DNA of 64,000 nucleotides from Prionace glauca (GCA_037974335.1 CM075729.1:104394799-104458798), one strand, 5' to 3'; numbered from the stretch's first letter, positions 1 through 11,571 are shown. Translations and numbers: made by a program. Notes: a model not told the origin generated them from the sequence alone.

Positions 1-1218
1 GCATAGATATACAATGGAGGAATCATGCGTGATGAATCTATTGGCATTCTTTGAGAATGTAACTTGTAGAGTTGACCAGGAATGGATGTGGTTTATTTAG
101 ACTTTCAGAAGACTTTTGGCAAAGTCTCATATAGCAGACTACTATGTAAAGTTAAATTACAAGGGGTTGGAGGTAATGTCTTGACATGGAATGAAATCTG
201 ATTAGCAGACAGGAAGCAAAGAGTTGGCATAAATTGGTCTTTCTGATAGGCAGGCAATGACTAGTGGGCTGCCAAGGAATTTGTGTTCAGACCCAAACTG
301 TTTACATTATATATAAATGATTTGAAAGAGGGAAATAAATGTATTATCTCCAAATTTGCAGATGATACAAAACTGGATGGGAGACTAAGCTGTGAGGAGG
401 ATGTAGAGATGCTTCAGCATGATTTGAACAAGCTGCGTGTGTGGGTATATGCATGGCAGATTCGGTATAATGTAGATAAATGTGAGGTTATAACATTGGT
501 AGCAATAATAAGACGACATTATTACTTGAATTGAGAGTGGTGGATACTCAACGAGACATTGCTGTCCTCATGCATCAGTCGCTGAAAGTAAGTATGCAGG
601 TTCAGCCTTCACAGCGAGAGGATTTAAGTATAGGAATTAGAGATGTTTGACTGCGATTGTATAGGGTGTTGGTGAGGCCACCTGGGAGTATTGTGTAGTT
701 TTGGTGTCCTTAATTGAGGAAGGATGTCCTTGCTTTGGAGGGAGCAAAGGTTTACCAAGCTGATTCCTGGGATGGCAGGTCTGTCATATGAGGAGAGACT
801 AAGTCGGTGGGATTGTATTCATTGTAGTTTAGTGAGAGGGATCTCATAGAAACTTATAACATCTAACAGAGTCAGACAGGGTAGATTCGGAACAAATATT
901 CCGAATAAGTGGAGGAATCCAGAACTAGGGGATCATAGTTTGAGTATAAGGGATAAACCTTTTAGAACTGAGGTAAGGAGAAATTTCCTCACCGAAGATG
1001 GTGAAAGAATGGAATTCACTACCACAGGAAGCAGTTGACACCAAAACATTGTGTGATTTCAAGTAGAAATTAGATATAGCTCTTGGGGGCAAAAGAATCA
1101 AGGGATGTTGGGGTGGGGGGGGGAAAATCAGGATATTGAATTGGTGATCATAATGAATCGCAGAGCTAGCTTAAAGAGCTGAATAGCCTACCGCTGTTTC
1201 TCGTTTCTATATTTCTAT
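1..1218 (+). mobile_element. CR1-type LINE fragment (3' half)
   Basis: A degraded CR1 copy on the plus strand. It keeps a short reverse-transcriptase stretch with the FADDTKL motif near 352-375, then the C-terminal region and a 3' UTR ending in a CR1-like tail near 1,218. The reading frame is broken many times, so it is an old 5'-truncated copy. It abuts the leader of the zinc-finger pseudogene and replaces the splice acceptor seen in its paralogues. Confidence 0.8.
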
Positions 1219-2274
1219 GATGCCGCATGTAGAAGCTGATCCAAGAAACAACTACACAACTGTGGGAAGACATCCAGTCCCTTCACAGCATTGCTCAACA
1301 CAGAGAAGGTCGGGCAGTGAAATCATCACCTGAAAATCGGTTGGGTCAGGGGAGCCTTGAAATTAGATCTGAAACTGGACAATGGTGTGGAACCTCCCAT
1401 CAGAAGCAACCTTTCCAAAGGTTCAGCTGTGGGTGATTGGTCAGGGTGAGGCTGGGAAGAAATGTGAGTGGGCTCCAAGTGTGGGGAGAGCTTCAATCGT
1501 TCATCAAGCCTCATGAATCACTGACTCATTTCTACAGGTGAGAGGCTGTACAAGTGTGTCTGCATCCGTGGCTCCACATGCTCGTAAGATATCCTAACAT
1601 ACAAGGTGCATCTACAACCATTGTCAGTACAAGGGCAATCAAATGGAGAGAAAACGATTCAAGTGTGAAGTTTGCAACAAAGGTTTTGTAACATTTACAT
1701 CACTCCTGAAACACCAGCGTGTTCACACAGGAGAGAAACCCTTCACGTGCAAAGAGTGTGACAAATCATTTTCAGATTCATCAAACCTTCGTAGACACCA
1801 ACGCATTCACACAGGGGAAAAACCCTTCAGGTGTGAGGTGTGTGACAAATCATTTACGGATTCGTCAAACCTCCGTCAACACAAAGGCATTCACACAAAG
1901 GAGAAACCATTCACCTACGAGGTATGTGATAAATCATTCTCGGTATCATCTACCCTATATATATATATCCCAACGTATTCACACAGGAGCAAGGGAAACC
2001 CTGTAAGTGTGATTTTTGTAAGAAAGCTTTTATCCAATCTTCCCATCTTCTATACACCAGACGATTCACATAGGGGAAAAGCCATTTATATGCAAGATAT
2101 ACAATGAATTGCAGTTTGACTCATTGGCTTCTACGTGCACCAACATATTCACACAAACCATTCAACAAAACATTCTCTGAGCCCTATGTGCACAGCAACA
2201 CATTCACAAAGGAGGCAAACCATTCACATGTACATTGTGTAACAAATCATTCCTGAGTCATTGACCGTGGTAAG

Positions 2275-2395
2275 AAGTCTCACAACACCAGGTTAAAGTC
2301 CAACAGATTTATTTGGCAGCACTAGCTTTCGGAGCCCCTAGCCCCTTCTTAAGGTGAGTGAGGACTCGAGTTCACAAATAGGGCATACACCAGCA
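2275..2395 (+). repeat. Left terminal inverted repeat of the Penelope-like element
   Basis: This segment, with CACAACACCAGGTT followed by a TTTATTTGGCAGCACTAGCT core, is the diverged reverse complement of 3,890-4,010. The outermost 25 or so bases seen at the right end (GGCGTTGGACTG core) are missing here, so the left end is slightly truncated. Confidence 0.75.
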
Positions 2396-3889
2396 TCCCC
2401 CATGACAACAGCATTGCTGCAACTGCCTCAGTACTCAATACCGACAACTGCCAATCTCCAGATGCAATTCTACAACTCATCCGCTTCATCCTGGACCAAA
2501 ATGTCTTCACCTTCAACAACCAGTTCTTCATCCAGATATATGGAACACCATGGGGACCAAATTCACACATCAATATCTTCACGAAAAGGTTCAAATAAGA
2601 CCTCTTCTCCGCACAGGACATTCAACCGATGCTATATGCTAGATACATCGATGACGTTTTCTTCCTTTGGACTTGTGGTGAATAATCACTGAAACAACTA
2701 TATGATGACATCAACAAGTTCCATCCCACCATCAGACTCACCATGGACCAGTCTCCGGAATCAGTTGCATCCTTGGACACATGCTTCTCCATCAAGGATG
2801 ATCACCTCAGCATTTGACTTTACCGCAAGCCCACGGATAACCTCACGAAGCTCCACTTCTCCAGTTTCCACCCTAAACACAGAAGCTATCCCCTATGGAC
2901 AAGCCCTCCGTACACACAGGGTCGGCTCAGATGAGGAGGATCGCAACAGACACCTACAGATGCTGAAAGATGCCCTCATAAGAACAGGATATGGCATTCG
3001 ACTCATCGATCGACAGTTCCGACGTGCCACAGTGAAAAACTGCACCAACCTCCTCAGAAGACAAACATGGGACACGGTGGACAGAATACCCTTTGTTGTC
3101 CAGTGCTTCCCTGGAGTGAAGAAACTATGACATCTTCTCCAGAGCCTTCAACATGTCATCGATGAAGACGAACATCTTGCCACGGCCATCCCCACACCCC
3201 ACTTCTTGCCTTCAAATAACCGCACAACCTCAAACAGACCATCGTTCACAGCAAACTACCCAGCTTGCAGGAGAACAGTGATCATGACACCACAGCAACC
3301 TCTGCAAGACAAGTTGGATCATCAACATGGATGCCATCATCTCACGTGAGAACACCATCTGCCAGTTCACGGTACATACTCTTGCAACTATGCCAACGTT
3401 GTCTACGTGATATGCTGCAGGAAAGGATGTCCCGAGGCTTGGTATGTTGGTGAGACCATGCAGATGCTACGACAACGAATGAATGAACACCGTTCAATAA
3501 TCACCATGCAGGAGTGCTCTCTTCCAATCGGGGAATATTTCAACAGTCAGGGGCATTCAGCCTCTGATCGTCAGGTAAGCGTTCTCCAAGGCAGCCTTCA
3601 CGACACATGACAATGCAAAATCACTGAGCAGAGACTGATAGCCAAGTTCCACATGCATGAGGACGGCCTGAACCGGGATCTTGGGTTCATGTCACTCTGT
3701 CTATAACCCATGGGTTTGCAAAATCTCATAACTGTCCTGGCTGGAGACAATACACATCTCTTTTACCTGTGCTTAACCCTCTCTCCACTCACATTGTCTG
3801 TACCTTTTAAGACTTGATTACCTGTAGAGACTCACATTCCATCCATTATGTTGTAAATTGAATTTGTGTCTTTATATGCCCTGTTTGTG

Positions 3890-4031
3890 AATACGAGTCC
3901 TTGCTCACCTGCTGAAGGAGTTTGAGGCTCAGAAAGCTAGTGCTGCCAAATAAACCTGTTGGACTGTAACCTGGTGTTGTGAAACTTCTTACTGTGCTTA
4001 CCCCAGTCCAACGCCAGCACCTCCACATCAT
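3890..4031 (-). repeat. Right terminal inverted repeat of the Penelope-like element
   Basis: Inverted counterpart of 2,275-2,395, ending with the complement of GATGTGGAGGTGCTGGCG. The same terminus appears at 36,777 and 13,286, which supports the end point. Confidence 0.75.
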
Positions 4032-4637
4032 TTACCATCTACACACATTGCATTCACACTGGTGAGAAACCATTCATGAATGGAACAAATCATTCACATT
4101 ATTATCAGACCTCCAAAACATCTGCACATTCACAGTGTGGCTCACCTGCTTCCCTTATACTGAGAGTTGTGTGTGTTGTTCACTCTCCAGTGCTCTCACA
4201 GGGGTGCTGTTCTTCTAAAGCGCTGTCTGTCTTAGTCCAATCTCTCCTACCATCAGTCCCAATTGTTTCAAGGTCAATTTAACTTTGACCAGATCACTAA
4301 AAGAAGACATCAATATATACAGAAGCTGCTGCTCATGCACAAGTTTCCCTGCAATGGACAAGAGGCAATATCTGAATATTAAATATTTTTGTGTTAATTT
4401 GTGAAATGTTTTGAGTTGCAAAGACAGAAAGATCACGATTTTTAAAACTAATTTTGAAGTGTTGTAAAATGCAGTTGTCTTGGCGTTGGCTCTGCCTTTG
4501 TCCTAAGATTGATCTCTAATCAGAAGTCCCTCTGGGTACAGGCTGAAAGCTGTCTCCAGCAGTCAGAAAATGTGTCACAAGACAGCACAGCAAAGTCTGA
4601 ATCATGATTTAGTTTTTATTTTCATTTCTTCCTTTAG

Positions 4638-5574
4638 GTAAAGCTGGCCCATAACACTCAGGAGCACACATTGACTGGAGACCAGGTTCCATATGTTGAG
4701 CAGACAAAACAGCAGGAGTTCATGAGGAAGCTGTTAGGCCTCTCCAACCCCATGATAATCAATGGTGGATCAGATGTGGGGATGAGCGAAGGTGATGTCA
4801 GCAGCTGAGTGTTTAAATTATCAGGAGGAGAGTTAATTTATGTGATAAAAGACAATAATTGTGATTTTCTTCCTCCTGAAAGATATACAATTGTCCACGG
4901 ACACATCAGAGGATGGTGGAGGAATGTTGACAACAGCGTCCGAGATTCCTGAAAGGACTGATGAGGAAGGAACGGAGGTGAATACCTCACAGAAATATGG
5001 CATGACAGCTGCAGTGGAGGAGGGCGAGGATTGTCAGGAGGGTCATGTTGATGAATTCAATTTCAATATTGTGGCTTGTGTGAAAGAGGAGCCTTGTGAT
5101 GCTCCGGCTGCTGTGGAGGGAGGATGCTCAGAATCTTCTGGAGTTGAAGAACTTGTAGCTGTGGGAGCAGAAGCTCCGCTGTCTTCACGAGTGCATGGAC
5201 AACATCAGAGCCATGCTGCTGATGAAGATGATCTGAAACCTTTTGCATGTTTACATCAGGAACCGGTTCGAAGTATGGACAGTCATCAGGCCACTTCTAA
5301 CCTGCTTCTACAAACTTTGACTGAATTTAAAATGGATGTTACCCAAAATCTGCAAAGAAACAATGAGATTCTTCAGCAGCAGAATGAGATTCTTTGTCAG
5401 CTTCTACAAAGAAGCAATGAAACTTTGAATGAAATGAGGCAGATTCTGACTCAGATTGTAGCGCCTGCACCTTCTGGCCAGCAGCAGCCAAGTGCAGGGA
5501 CATTTGCTGCTGGATATGCCTCTTGTGCAGGGACGGTCCCATCACAGGGACAAGTAAAATGCAAAAGAAATTAG
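4638..5574 (+). CDS. Last two coding exons of an unidentified gene with an acidic/coiled-coil tail (Myb/SANT-like group possible)
   Basis: Two exons are visible. The first (4,638-4,791, 154 bp) follows a pyrimidine tract ending CCTTTAG and ends at a GTGATG donor. The second starts at 4,883 after CTCCTGAAAG and runs to a stop at 5,574. The join is phase 1 and in frame (GMSE then DIQLS), and both exons are open. The product has a basic start (VKLAHNTQEHTLTGDQVPY), a leucine-rich stretch (QQEFMRKLLGLSNP), a long Glu/Asp-rich part with the VKEEPCD motif, and a Gln/Asn-rich coiled coil (NEILQQQNEILCQLLQRSNE). This order resembles the region after the DNA-binding domain in Harbinger-related Myb/SANT-like proteins, but no DNA-binding domain lies in the window. 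Upstream exons may be left of base 1. Family placement is inference. Confidence 0.6.
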
Positions 5575-6004
5575 GGTTTCTGCCTCTGACAGTGCCTCCT
5601 GAGCTTCTTTCTCATGAGGACAATGGTGAGGAGGCCAAATCTGGATGGTCTGTCTCCCAGTTACAGCCTCTCATTTTCCTGGGGTCAGAAATGGGCCAGA
5701 TTGGGATTTGCACGTTTCACAGAGGCAACCGTCCATAGAAATCATTATCTGCCTCCACTTGTCTTGTTTTGGGTTAGAGGTATCTGAGACCTGACTTCTG
5801 CAGATTACACCTGGTAAGGGCATGTCTGAATCCTACGAATTTGTTTGGATTGATAAGGTAACCTTTTGGAGAGGGTGTGGTCCCCAGACATCATCTGTGG
5901 GAGGTAAAATGCCCTTTAAGTTACTAAACGTCAGCATGAATGTACATGAAAAGTACATTAACACATTCAAACTGAGAACACAAGGAACTGTCAAGCTATC
6001 CATA

Positions 6005-6575
6005 GATTTACACAGCACAGAAATGGGCTTAGGCCCATTGAGTCTGCACTGACAATAACTACCACTAAAGGCGTGCTAATCACATTTTCCTACACTTGTC
6101 CCATATCCTTGAATATTATAGTTCAAGTGCTCATCCAAATTTTTTTTTAAGGTTGTAAGGTTTAAGACTTTCACTACCTTCCCAGGCAGTGTATTTCCAC
6201 ATTCCCACCACCCTCAGTGAAAATTGTTTTCTCAAATCCCCTCTGAATCTCATGTCACTTACCTTAAAACTGTGCCCTTCGTAATTAAATCCTCAACCAA
6301 GGGGAACAGCTACTCCTTACTCACCTTGTCCATATCCCTCATAATTTTATGAACCTTAATCATGTCCCCCCCCCCCCCCCCCCCCAGCCTGCTCTGCTGT
6401 AAAGAAAACAATCCAAACCCATCTAGTCTTTCGTAGCACAAATGCTCCATTCGAGGCAATCTTCTGGTGAACCTCCATTGAATCCCTCTAGTGCTATCAC
6501 ATCCGTCATGAACTTCCAGAACTGCACACAGTACTCCAGCTATTAACCTAACCTAACCTATCCAGGCAAATTTAC
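6005..6575 (-). mobile_element. CR1-type LINE fragment (3' region)
   Basis: Plus-strand text shows the complement of a CR1 C-terminal region and 3' UTR (for example TACTCCAG near 6,531 and CACTACCTTCCCAGGCAGTG near 6,170). It is degraded and lies in the presumed 3' UTR of the upstream gene. A run of 20 C lies inside it at 6,366-6,385. Confidence 0.75.
6366..6385 (+). repeat. Poly(C) tract, 20 bases
   Basis: Uninterrupted run of C inside a CR1 fragment. The length may be inexact because homopolymers are hard to sequence. Confidence 0.9.
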
Positions 6576-6854
6576 ATCTGCTTTTAACTCTGGAGAAAAT
6601 TATTGCCTTTCACTGTCAACATAAGCCTCGGGCTAACTGGATTAATGTTGCAGGATAGATTTTACATTATCATAGTGGGAGGTTTGCCATTTCATATTTT
6701 TCTGGACAATGCCAAGTGGTATGGACAGTTTGAAGAGAAGTGTAAATTTCAATGCTTGTTTTTCAGACAGGATTATGAAATTTAATGGAACGTTTGTTGT
6801 TAAAAGGAATATAAATGTAGTAGTTGTGTGTTTCTTTTGTAAATGTGTGGTTTA

Positions 6855-6860
6855 AATAAA
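6855..6860 (+). promoter_or_regulatory. Candidate polyadenylation signal AATAAA
   Basis: AATAAA lies about 1.3 kb after the stop codon at 5,574 and is followed by a T-rich stretch. It could end the transcript of the two-exon gene, with the 3' UTR (5,575-6,880) containing a minus-strand CR1 fragment. Confidence 0.35.
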
Positions 6861-6889
6861 CAAAGTTTGTAACAGACACTTGAAATTTC

Positions 6890-7048
6890 ATTTTATTTCA
6901 CTTCACTATGTGGTCCTGTAGTCTTCTCATTGTGGATATTGGGTGAGCTGGGTGGTGAGTGGAGGTTGTGGGTTAGTTTATGAGGGGGTAATACCTATAC
7001 CTAATAATTAGGAGGGAGGATTGTAACCACACCATATTAGTAACTGGC
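6890..7048. other. Unassigned intergenic sequence
   Basis: No gene or recognised repeat is visible between the candidate polyadenylation site and the 175-bp repeat. Confidence 0.4.
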
Positions 7049-7223
7049 CAGTGAAACGGTTAAAATCAAAAAGATTATACACAGTAATTAGCAGAGACAG
7101 GCATAACGGGATATTAAGCTACTTTACAAAGAACAAACCTATCCTTTCAGCTAAGAAAAAATAAGGAGTCATAAGTATGGGGAAAGGCCATTTAATGCAG
7201 ACATCAGGATTTGTGTTCTAATA
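7049..7223 (+). repeat. 175-bp dispersed repeat, copy 1
   Basis: Base-for-base identical, in inverted orientation, to 8,714-8,888. It starts CAGTGAAACGG and ends GTGTTCTAATA. It has no clear coding content. I do not recognise the family. Confidence 0.9.
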
Positions 7224-7960
7224 TTCAGACACAACTGGGGTTTCTAAAGATAACTAGAACAATACAATTAAAACAATACAATGCAATTAAAACGCTGATT
7301 GGATATTATAATCAAAGGTGATTGTGATTGGTTTTAATATCTGTACTTATGAATGATGTAACCTTAATAACTGTGAGTGGATAGAGATAACTTCTATACT
7401 TTCATAAATGCTAATCATTTGTAATCGAATTTGAAACTATAATTGCTTACGTATTTCTGAATTCTGCACTCTGATCAGTCCTAATGGTTTGATCAGAGTC
7501 CTGTAGCTGCAGTAAATCATCTTAATCCACTCTGTGACTTTGTCTGGCTACTTGAGGGGAATGATTCTTTTAACTATAAAAAGAAGATAAACATTGAGAA
7601 CCCTGCAACAGTTTGAATTAACACAAAATTGGCATAGAGGCTATAAAGGGGTAAGTGGACTGCATGGGGGACAGAGATCGGAATGGAGGTACCCTGGGAG
7701 TCGTTTGATGCATAAATTAGCATGAAGCATACGAGGGGTCAGGGGCAGATGATGACATAAAGGATGTAGGGGGCTGGGGTATGATACTTGCATGAGGGGT
7801 GGCGATTGTTTTATGCTTCTCTGTTTTTCAAACTTCAATGCAGTGCTGGTGCTCCAAGACAGGCCTTCCACCCAGCATATTTCACACATATTTCAGGGTC
7901 ACCCAAGCTGAATCTCAGGGTACTCCACCACCTTGGAATGAATATCTCAACTTCCAGGCT
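7224..7960. other. Unassigned sequence
   Basis: AT-rich stretch followed by G/A-rich text. There are only short incidental reading frames and no recognisable gene or repeat. Confidence 0.4.
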
Positions 7961-7964
7961 CTTT

Positions 7965-8110
7965 CTCCCGGGTTGGGTTTCCTCCAGTCAGCTCAGCACA
8001 AAGCACTGAGTAAACAGGTCTCTCAGCTGGATCTTCTCACACAGGATAAGGGGCATTTCCACACCTGATTCCCCACAGGATAGTCAGACTGCCTGAACAT
8101 CATGGATATT
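7965..8110 (-). repeat. Relic of zinc-finger-gene intron 1
   Basis: This segment is the reverse complement of 40,690-40,800 inside intron 1 of ZNF-D, including the GTTTACTC and TCAGCACAAAGCAC cores. It shows that a further copy of the family's 5' region once lay here. Confidence 0.65.
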
Positions 8111-8219
8111 ATGGGATGGATTTCAAAGTAATCTTCATTGGTAATCAATGAATATTCATTCCTGAACAAGTATGGATATTACAGGATACCATCTCTTAAA
8201 AAAAAATTGTTCTTTCCCT

Positions 8220-8500
8220 CGTAAAGGTTTTCAAAGCTCCTCATTCTTCAGACAGTCCACATAGGGGAGACACCATTGAAGTATGTAGTAGACAACAAAT
8301 CATTCTTGTAGTCAACTGGTCCATCAGAGGATCCACACAAGGCAGTAACCATTAAAGTGTGAGGTTTGCAGAAAAGCTGCTTTGACATTTTGATGCGAGA
8401 TATCAATGTGAATTCTGTAATAAAGCCTTCACACAATTGTTGGGTCTCCTGGAACATCAGTGAACCCACATGGGAGCGACCTACCCAAATTTTTCCAATC
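8220..8500 (+). pseudogene. Zinc-finger relic ZNF-E
   Basis: Heavily degraded C2H2 finger remnants on the plus strand. The clearest, near 8,398-8,470, reads YQCEFCNKAFTQLLGLLEHQ followed by a broken linker. The same relic finger type (QCEFCNKAF) closes ZNF-F near 23,360. No open frame spans it. Confidence 0.6.
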
Positions 8501-8504
8501 CCCA

Positions 8505-9180
8505 TCAGACCACAACCCCCTAGTTCTGGACTCCATCACCATTGACGGCATTCTTTCTGAATGTATCCTGACTCGTCCTGTTAGAATTTTACAAGTTTCT
8601 CTGAGAACCCTCTCATTCTTCTAAACACCAGTGAACATAATCATAACAGACTTAGTCTGTTCTCATATGACAGACTTGCCATCCCAGGAATCAATCTGGT
8701 AAACCTTCGCTGTTATTAGAACACAAATCCTGATGTCTGCATTAAATGGCCTTTCCCCATACTTATGACTCCTTATTTTTTCTTAGCTGAAAGGATAGGT
8801 TTGTTCTTTGTAAAGTAGCTTAATATCCCGTTATGCCTGTCTCTGCTAATTACTGTGTATAATCTTTTTGATTTTAACCGTTTCACTGTACTTCGCTGTA
8901 CTCTCTTAATAGCAAGAACATCCTTCCTCAGATAAAGATACCAAAACTGCACACAATACTCCAGGTGTGGTCTCACCCATGCCCTATACAATGGTAGTAA
9001 AACATTTCTAGTTCCTGTACACAAATCCTGTTGCCAAGAAAGCCAACATACTATTCGCCTTCTTCACTACCTGCTGTACCTGCTTATTTTAAGTGACTCA
9101 TGCACGAGGACACCAAAGTCTTGCTGAGTATCCACGTCTCTCAATTTACACCATTCAAGTAATAATCCGGCTTCCTATTA
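8505..9180 (-). mobile_element. CR1-type LINE fragment with a nested 175-bp repeat
   Basis: Minus-strand CR1 C-terminal region, recognisable from complements of the CR1 segment around LEYCVQFW (near 8,955). It is interrupted at 8,714-8,890 by the second copy of the 175-bp repeat. The CR1 text resumes after a 9-bp duplication. It ends where the 3' tail of the next CR1 begins at 9,181. Confidence 0.75.
8714..8888 (-). repeat. 175-bp dispersed repeat, copy 2, with 9-bp target-site duplication
   Basis: Inverted identical copy of 7,049-7,223, inserted into a CR1. CTTCGCTGT occurs at 8,705-8,713 and again at 8,891-8,899; removing the insert restores a continuous CR1 sequence. Two bases (TA, 8,889-8,890) between repeat and duplication belong to the element or are filler. 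The duplication length suits a DNA transposon, but no convincing terminal inverted repeats are visible. Confidence 0.8.
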
Positions 9181-11571
9181 CATAACATAAGAACATAAGA
9201 AATAGGAGCAGGAGTAGGCCATCTGCCCCGCCATTCAATAAGATCATGGCTGATCTGTCGTGGTTCAGTTCCACATTCCCGCCCTCTCCCCAGAACCCTT
9301 AATCCCCTCTCTTATCAAAAACCCATCAACCCACGTCTTAAAAATATTTAGCAAGGCAGCCTTCACCGCTTCAACGGGCAGAGAATTCCAGAGATTCACC
9401 ACCCTTTGAGTGAAGAAGTTCCTCCTCAACTCCGTTCTAAACAGACCCCCTTTATCTTGAGACTGTGCCCCCTAGTCCTACTGTCTTTTTTGAGCGGGAA
9501 GAGTCTCTCCACCTCTATCCTATCCATCCCATATATGTCTCAATGAGATCTCCCCTCATTCTTCTAAACTCTAACGAGTACAAGCCTAGTTTATTCAGCC
9601 TCTCCTCATAGCTCAACCCCCTCAACTCCGGTATCAGCCTAGTAAACCTCCTCTGCACTCCCTCCAAGGCCAAAATATCTTTGCGCAGGTGCGGCGCCCA
9701 AAACTGCACACAGTACTCCAGCTGCGGCCTCACCAATGCCCTATACAGCCGCAGCAAGACCTCCTTACTTTTATATTCAATCCCCCTCGCTATGAAGGCC
9801 AGCATCCCATTCGCCTTCCTGACCACCTGCTGCACCTGCAAGCTGGGTTTTTGCGACTCATGCACAAGGACCCCGAGGTCCCTCTGCACCATCGCCTGCT
9901 GCAGTTTTTCGCTCCGTAAGTAATAGTCCTTCCTACCATTCTTCTTTCCAAAGTGGACCACTTCACACTTGCCAACATTAAATTTCATTTGCCATTTCCT
10001 GGCCCATTCACCCAGCCTATCTAGATCCTTTTGCAGACTCTCCACACCCTCCGCACAATTTGCCGTTCCCCCAATCTTGGTGTCATCAGCAAATTTCGAC
10101 ACCCTACACTCGGTTCCCTCCTCCCGATCATCTATATAAATGGTAAAAAGCTGAGGCCCCAGCACCGACCCCTGGGGCACTCCACTTGTCACCATCCGCT
10201 AATCTGAATAGCACCCGTTGACCCCCACTCTCTGCCTCCTATTTGACAACCAATCCTCTATCCACGCTAACACCCTACCCCCAACTCCATGTCCCTCGAC
10301 CTGCTCTCCTCTATCCACTGCCCTAGACACATCCTCATAGAACTCCAGTAAATTTGTCAGACACGACTTCCCTTTAATGAAACTGTGCTGCGTCTGCTCT
10401 ATCAAGCAATTCCCTTCAAGATGCCTTGCAATTTCCTCCTTAATGACAGATTCTAACATTTTACCTACCACAGATGTTAAACTAACCGGCCTATAATTCC
10501 CCGCCTTTTGCTTGGCACCCTTCTTAAACAACGGCGTAACATTAGCCGTTTTCCAATCATCCGGCACTTCCCCGGAATCCAGCGACGTCTGGAAAATAAC
10601 CACCAAGGCATCCATTATCACCTCCGCCATTTCCTTCAGAACCCTCGGATGCATTCCATCCGGTCCCGGGGACTTGTCCACAATCAGCCCCCTCTAGTCT
10701 GTCGAGCACCGCCTCTCTAGTAACAGTAATGTCATTAAGACCCTCCAGTCCTACCACCTTTCCATCGCTAACACCCGGCAAATTATTCACGTCCTCCTCC
10801 GTGAAGACAGAAACAAAAAAGTTATTCAATAACTTAGCCATATCCCCATCCCCTACCATTAGGTCACCTTTCTCATCCTCTAAAGGACCAACGTTCACCC
10901 TAGCCAGCCTCTTCCTTTTTATATACTTATAAAAACTCTTGCTATCCTTTTTTATATTAAGCGCTAGCCCAGCTTCATAGTTTCTCCTACCCTTCTTTGT
11001 CAATCTTTGTTGACATTTAAACCTCTCCCAATCCTCTTCTCGCCCACTACTCTTAGCTACTCTAAATTCCTCCGCTTTTAATTTAACACTCTCCTTCACC
11101 TTCTTCGTTATCCACGGATTATTACCTCTCCTCCTACGGTCCTTTTTGACCATCGGAATAAATTTCTGCTGAGCACCAAGAAAGATCTCCTTAAAGATTC
11201 TCCACTGCTCCTCAGCAGACCTACCTTCCAACACGCTCCCCCAGTCCACATTCACCAATTCTTCTCTCATCCTACCGTACTCCCCTCTATTCAAACAACG
11301 TACGTGTGTCTGGGAACCCACTTTCTCCTCCTCCATCTGCACCAGAAACTCCACCATACAATGATCACTCTCCCCAAGAGGATCCTTCACCGCAAGGTCC
11401 CTAATTCTACCCGCCTCATTACATAGCACCAGATCCAAGATAGCTTGCTCCCTCATCGGCTCCAACACACACTGTTCGAGGAAACTATCCCGGCAGCATT
11501 CCAAGAACTCCTCCTCGAGCCCATTGCGTCCAACATGGGTCGACCAATCAATATGCAGATTGAAATCCCCC
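9181..11571 (-). mobile_element. CR1-type LINE, 2.4 kb, endonuclease C-terminus plus reverse transcriptase
   Basis: Long CR1 copy on the minus strand. Its 5' part starts inside the apurinic-type endonuclease, with the GDFNLHIDW and GESDHCMVEF motifs, and continues through the linker to the RT start (11,573 to about 10,680). After a frameshift the RT continues with DKSPGPDGMHPRVLKEM and NYRPVSLTS (10,681-10,199), where an internal deletion has removed the RT segment holding the FLDFQKAFDKVPH motif. A third frame carries GVPQGSVLGPQLF, KFADDTKIGG and the C-terminus to 9,515. The 3' UTR and a tail related to ATGTTCTT lie at 9,181-9,514. It is defective through the deletion and frame breaks but is close in sequence to the copy at 46,820-48,707. 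Confidence 0.9.

Larger units (their letters stand above)
2270..4031 (+). mobile_element. Penelope-like element (PLE), degraded
   Basis: A retroelement of the Penelope-like group, about 1.76 kb. The reverse-transcriptase region has a recognisable YARYIDDVFFLW motif near 2,634-2,670. A C-terminal endonuclease of GIY-YIG type is suggested near 3,400-3,500 by CPEAWYVGETMQMLRQRMNE. The two ends are inverted copies of each other, a layout known in PLEs. The reading frames are broken several times and the copy lacks its N-terminal region, so it is inactive. It sits inside a zinc-finger coding unit in ZNF-A. A related end fragment lies at 36,777-37,200 and a 54-bp tip at 13,282-13,335. Family placement rests on the RT and endonuclease motifs together. 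Confidence 0.75.
1222..4290 (+). pseudogene. C2H2 zinc-finger pseudogene ZNF-A, split by a Penelope-like element
   Basis: A dead member of the local zinc-finger family. The leader at 1,222-1,620 matches the exon-2 leader of ZNF-D (41,690-42,000). An ATG at 1,643 starts a protein beginning MERKRF, placed like the ZNF-D start MEQKQF. Three good C2H2 fingers follow with HTGEKPF linkers. The fourth finger has Tyr for its first Cys (TYEVCDKSF), and a TA-rich expansion near 1,958-1,972 shifts the frame inside its helix; relic fingers continue in another frame. A Penelope-like element (2,270-4,031) interrupts a later finger, and finger remnants resume at 4,032. The 3' flank at 4,140-4,290 is shared with ZNF-B, -D and -F. 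The promoter and first exon are gone, so it is probably not functional. Confidence 0.8.

Noticed and set aside
6540-6565. Telomere-like repeat (CCTAA units)
   Set aside because: Only about three CCTAA units occur, inside a CR1 fragment, and the vertebrate telomere unit is CCCTAA.
7049-8888. One 1.8-kb transposon with 175-bp terminal inverted repeats
   Set aside because: The right copy has its own 9-bp target duplication inside a CR1, and the interior holds a zinc-finger intron relic and part of that CR1. Two separate insertions, or an insertion plus copying, fit better.
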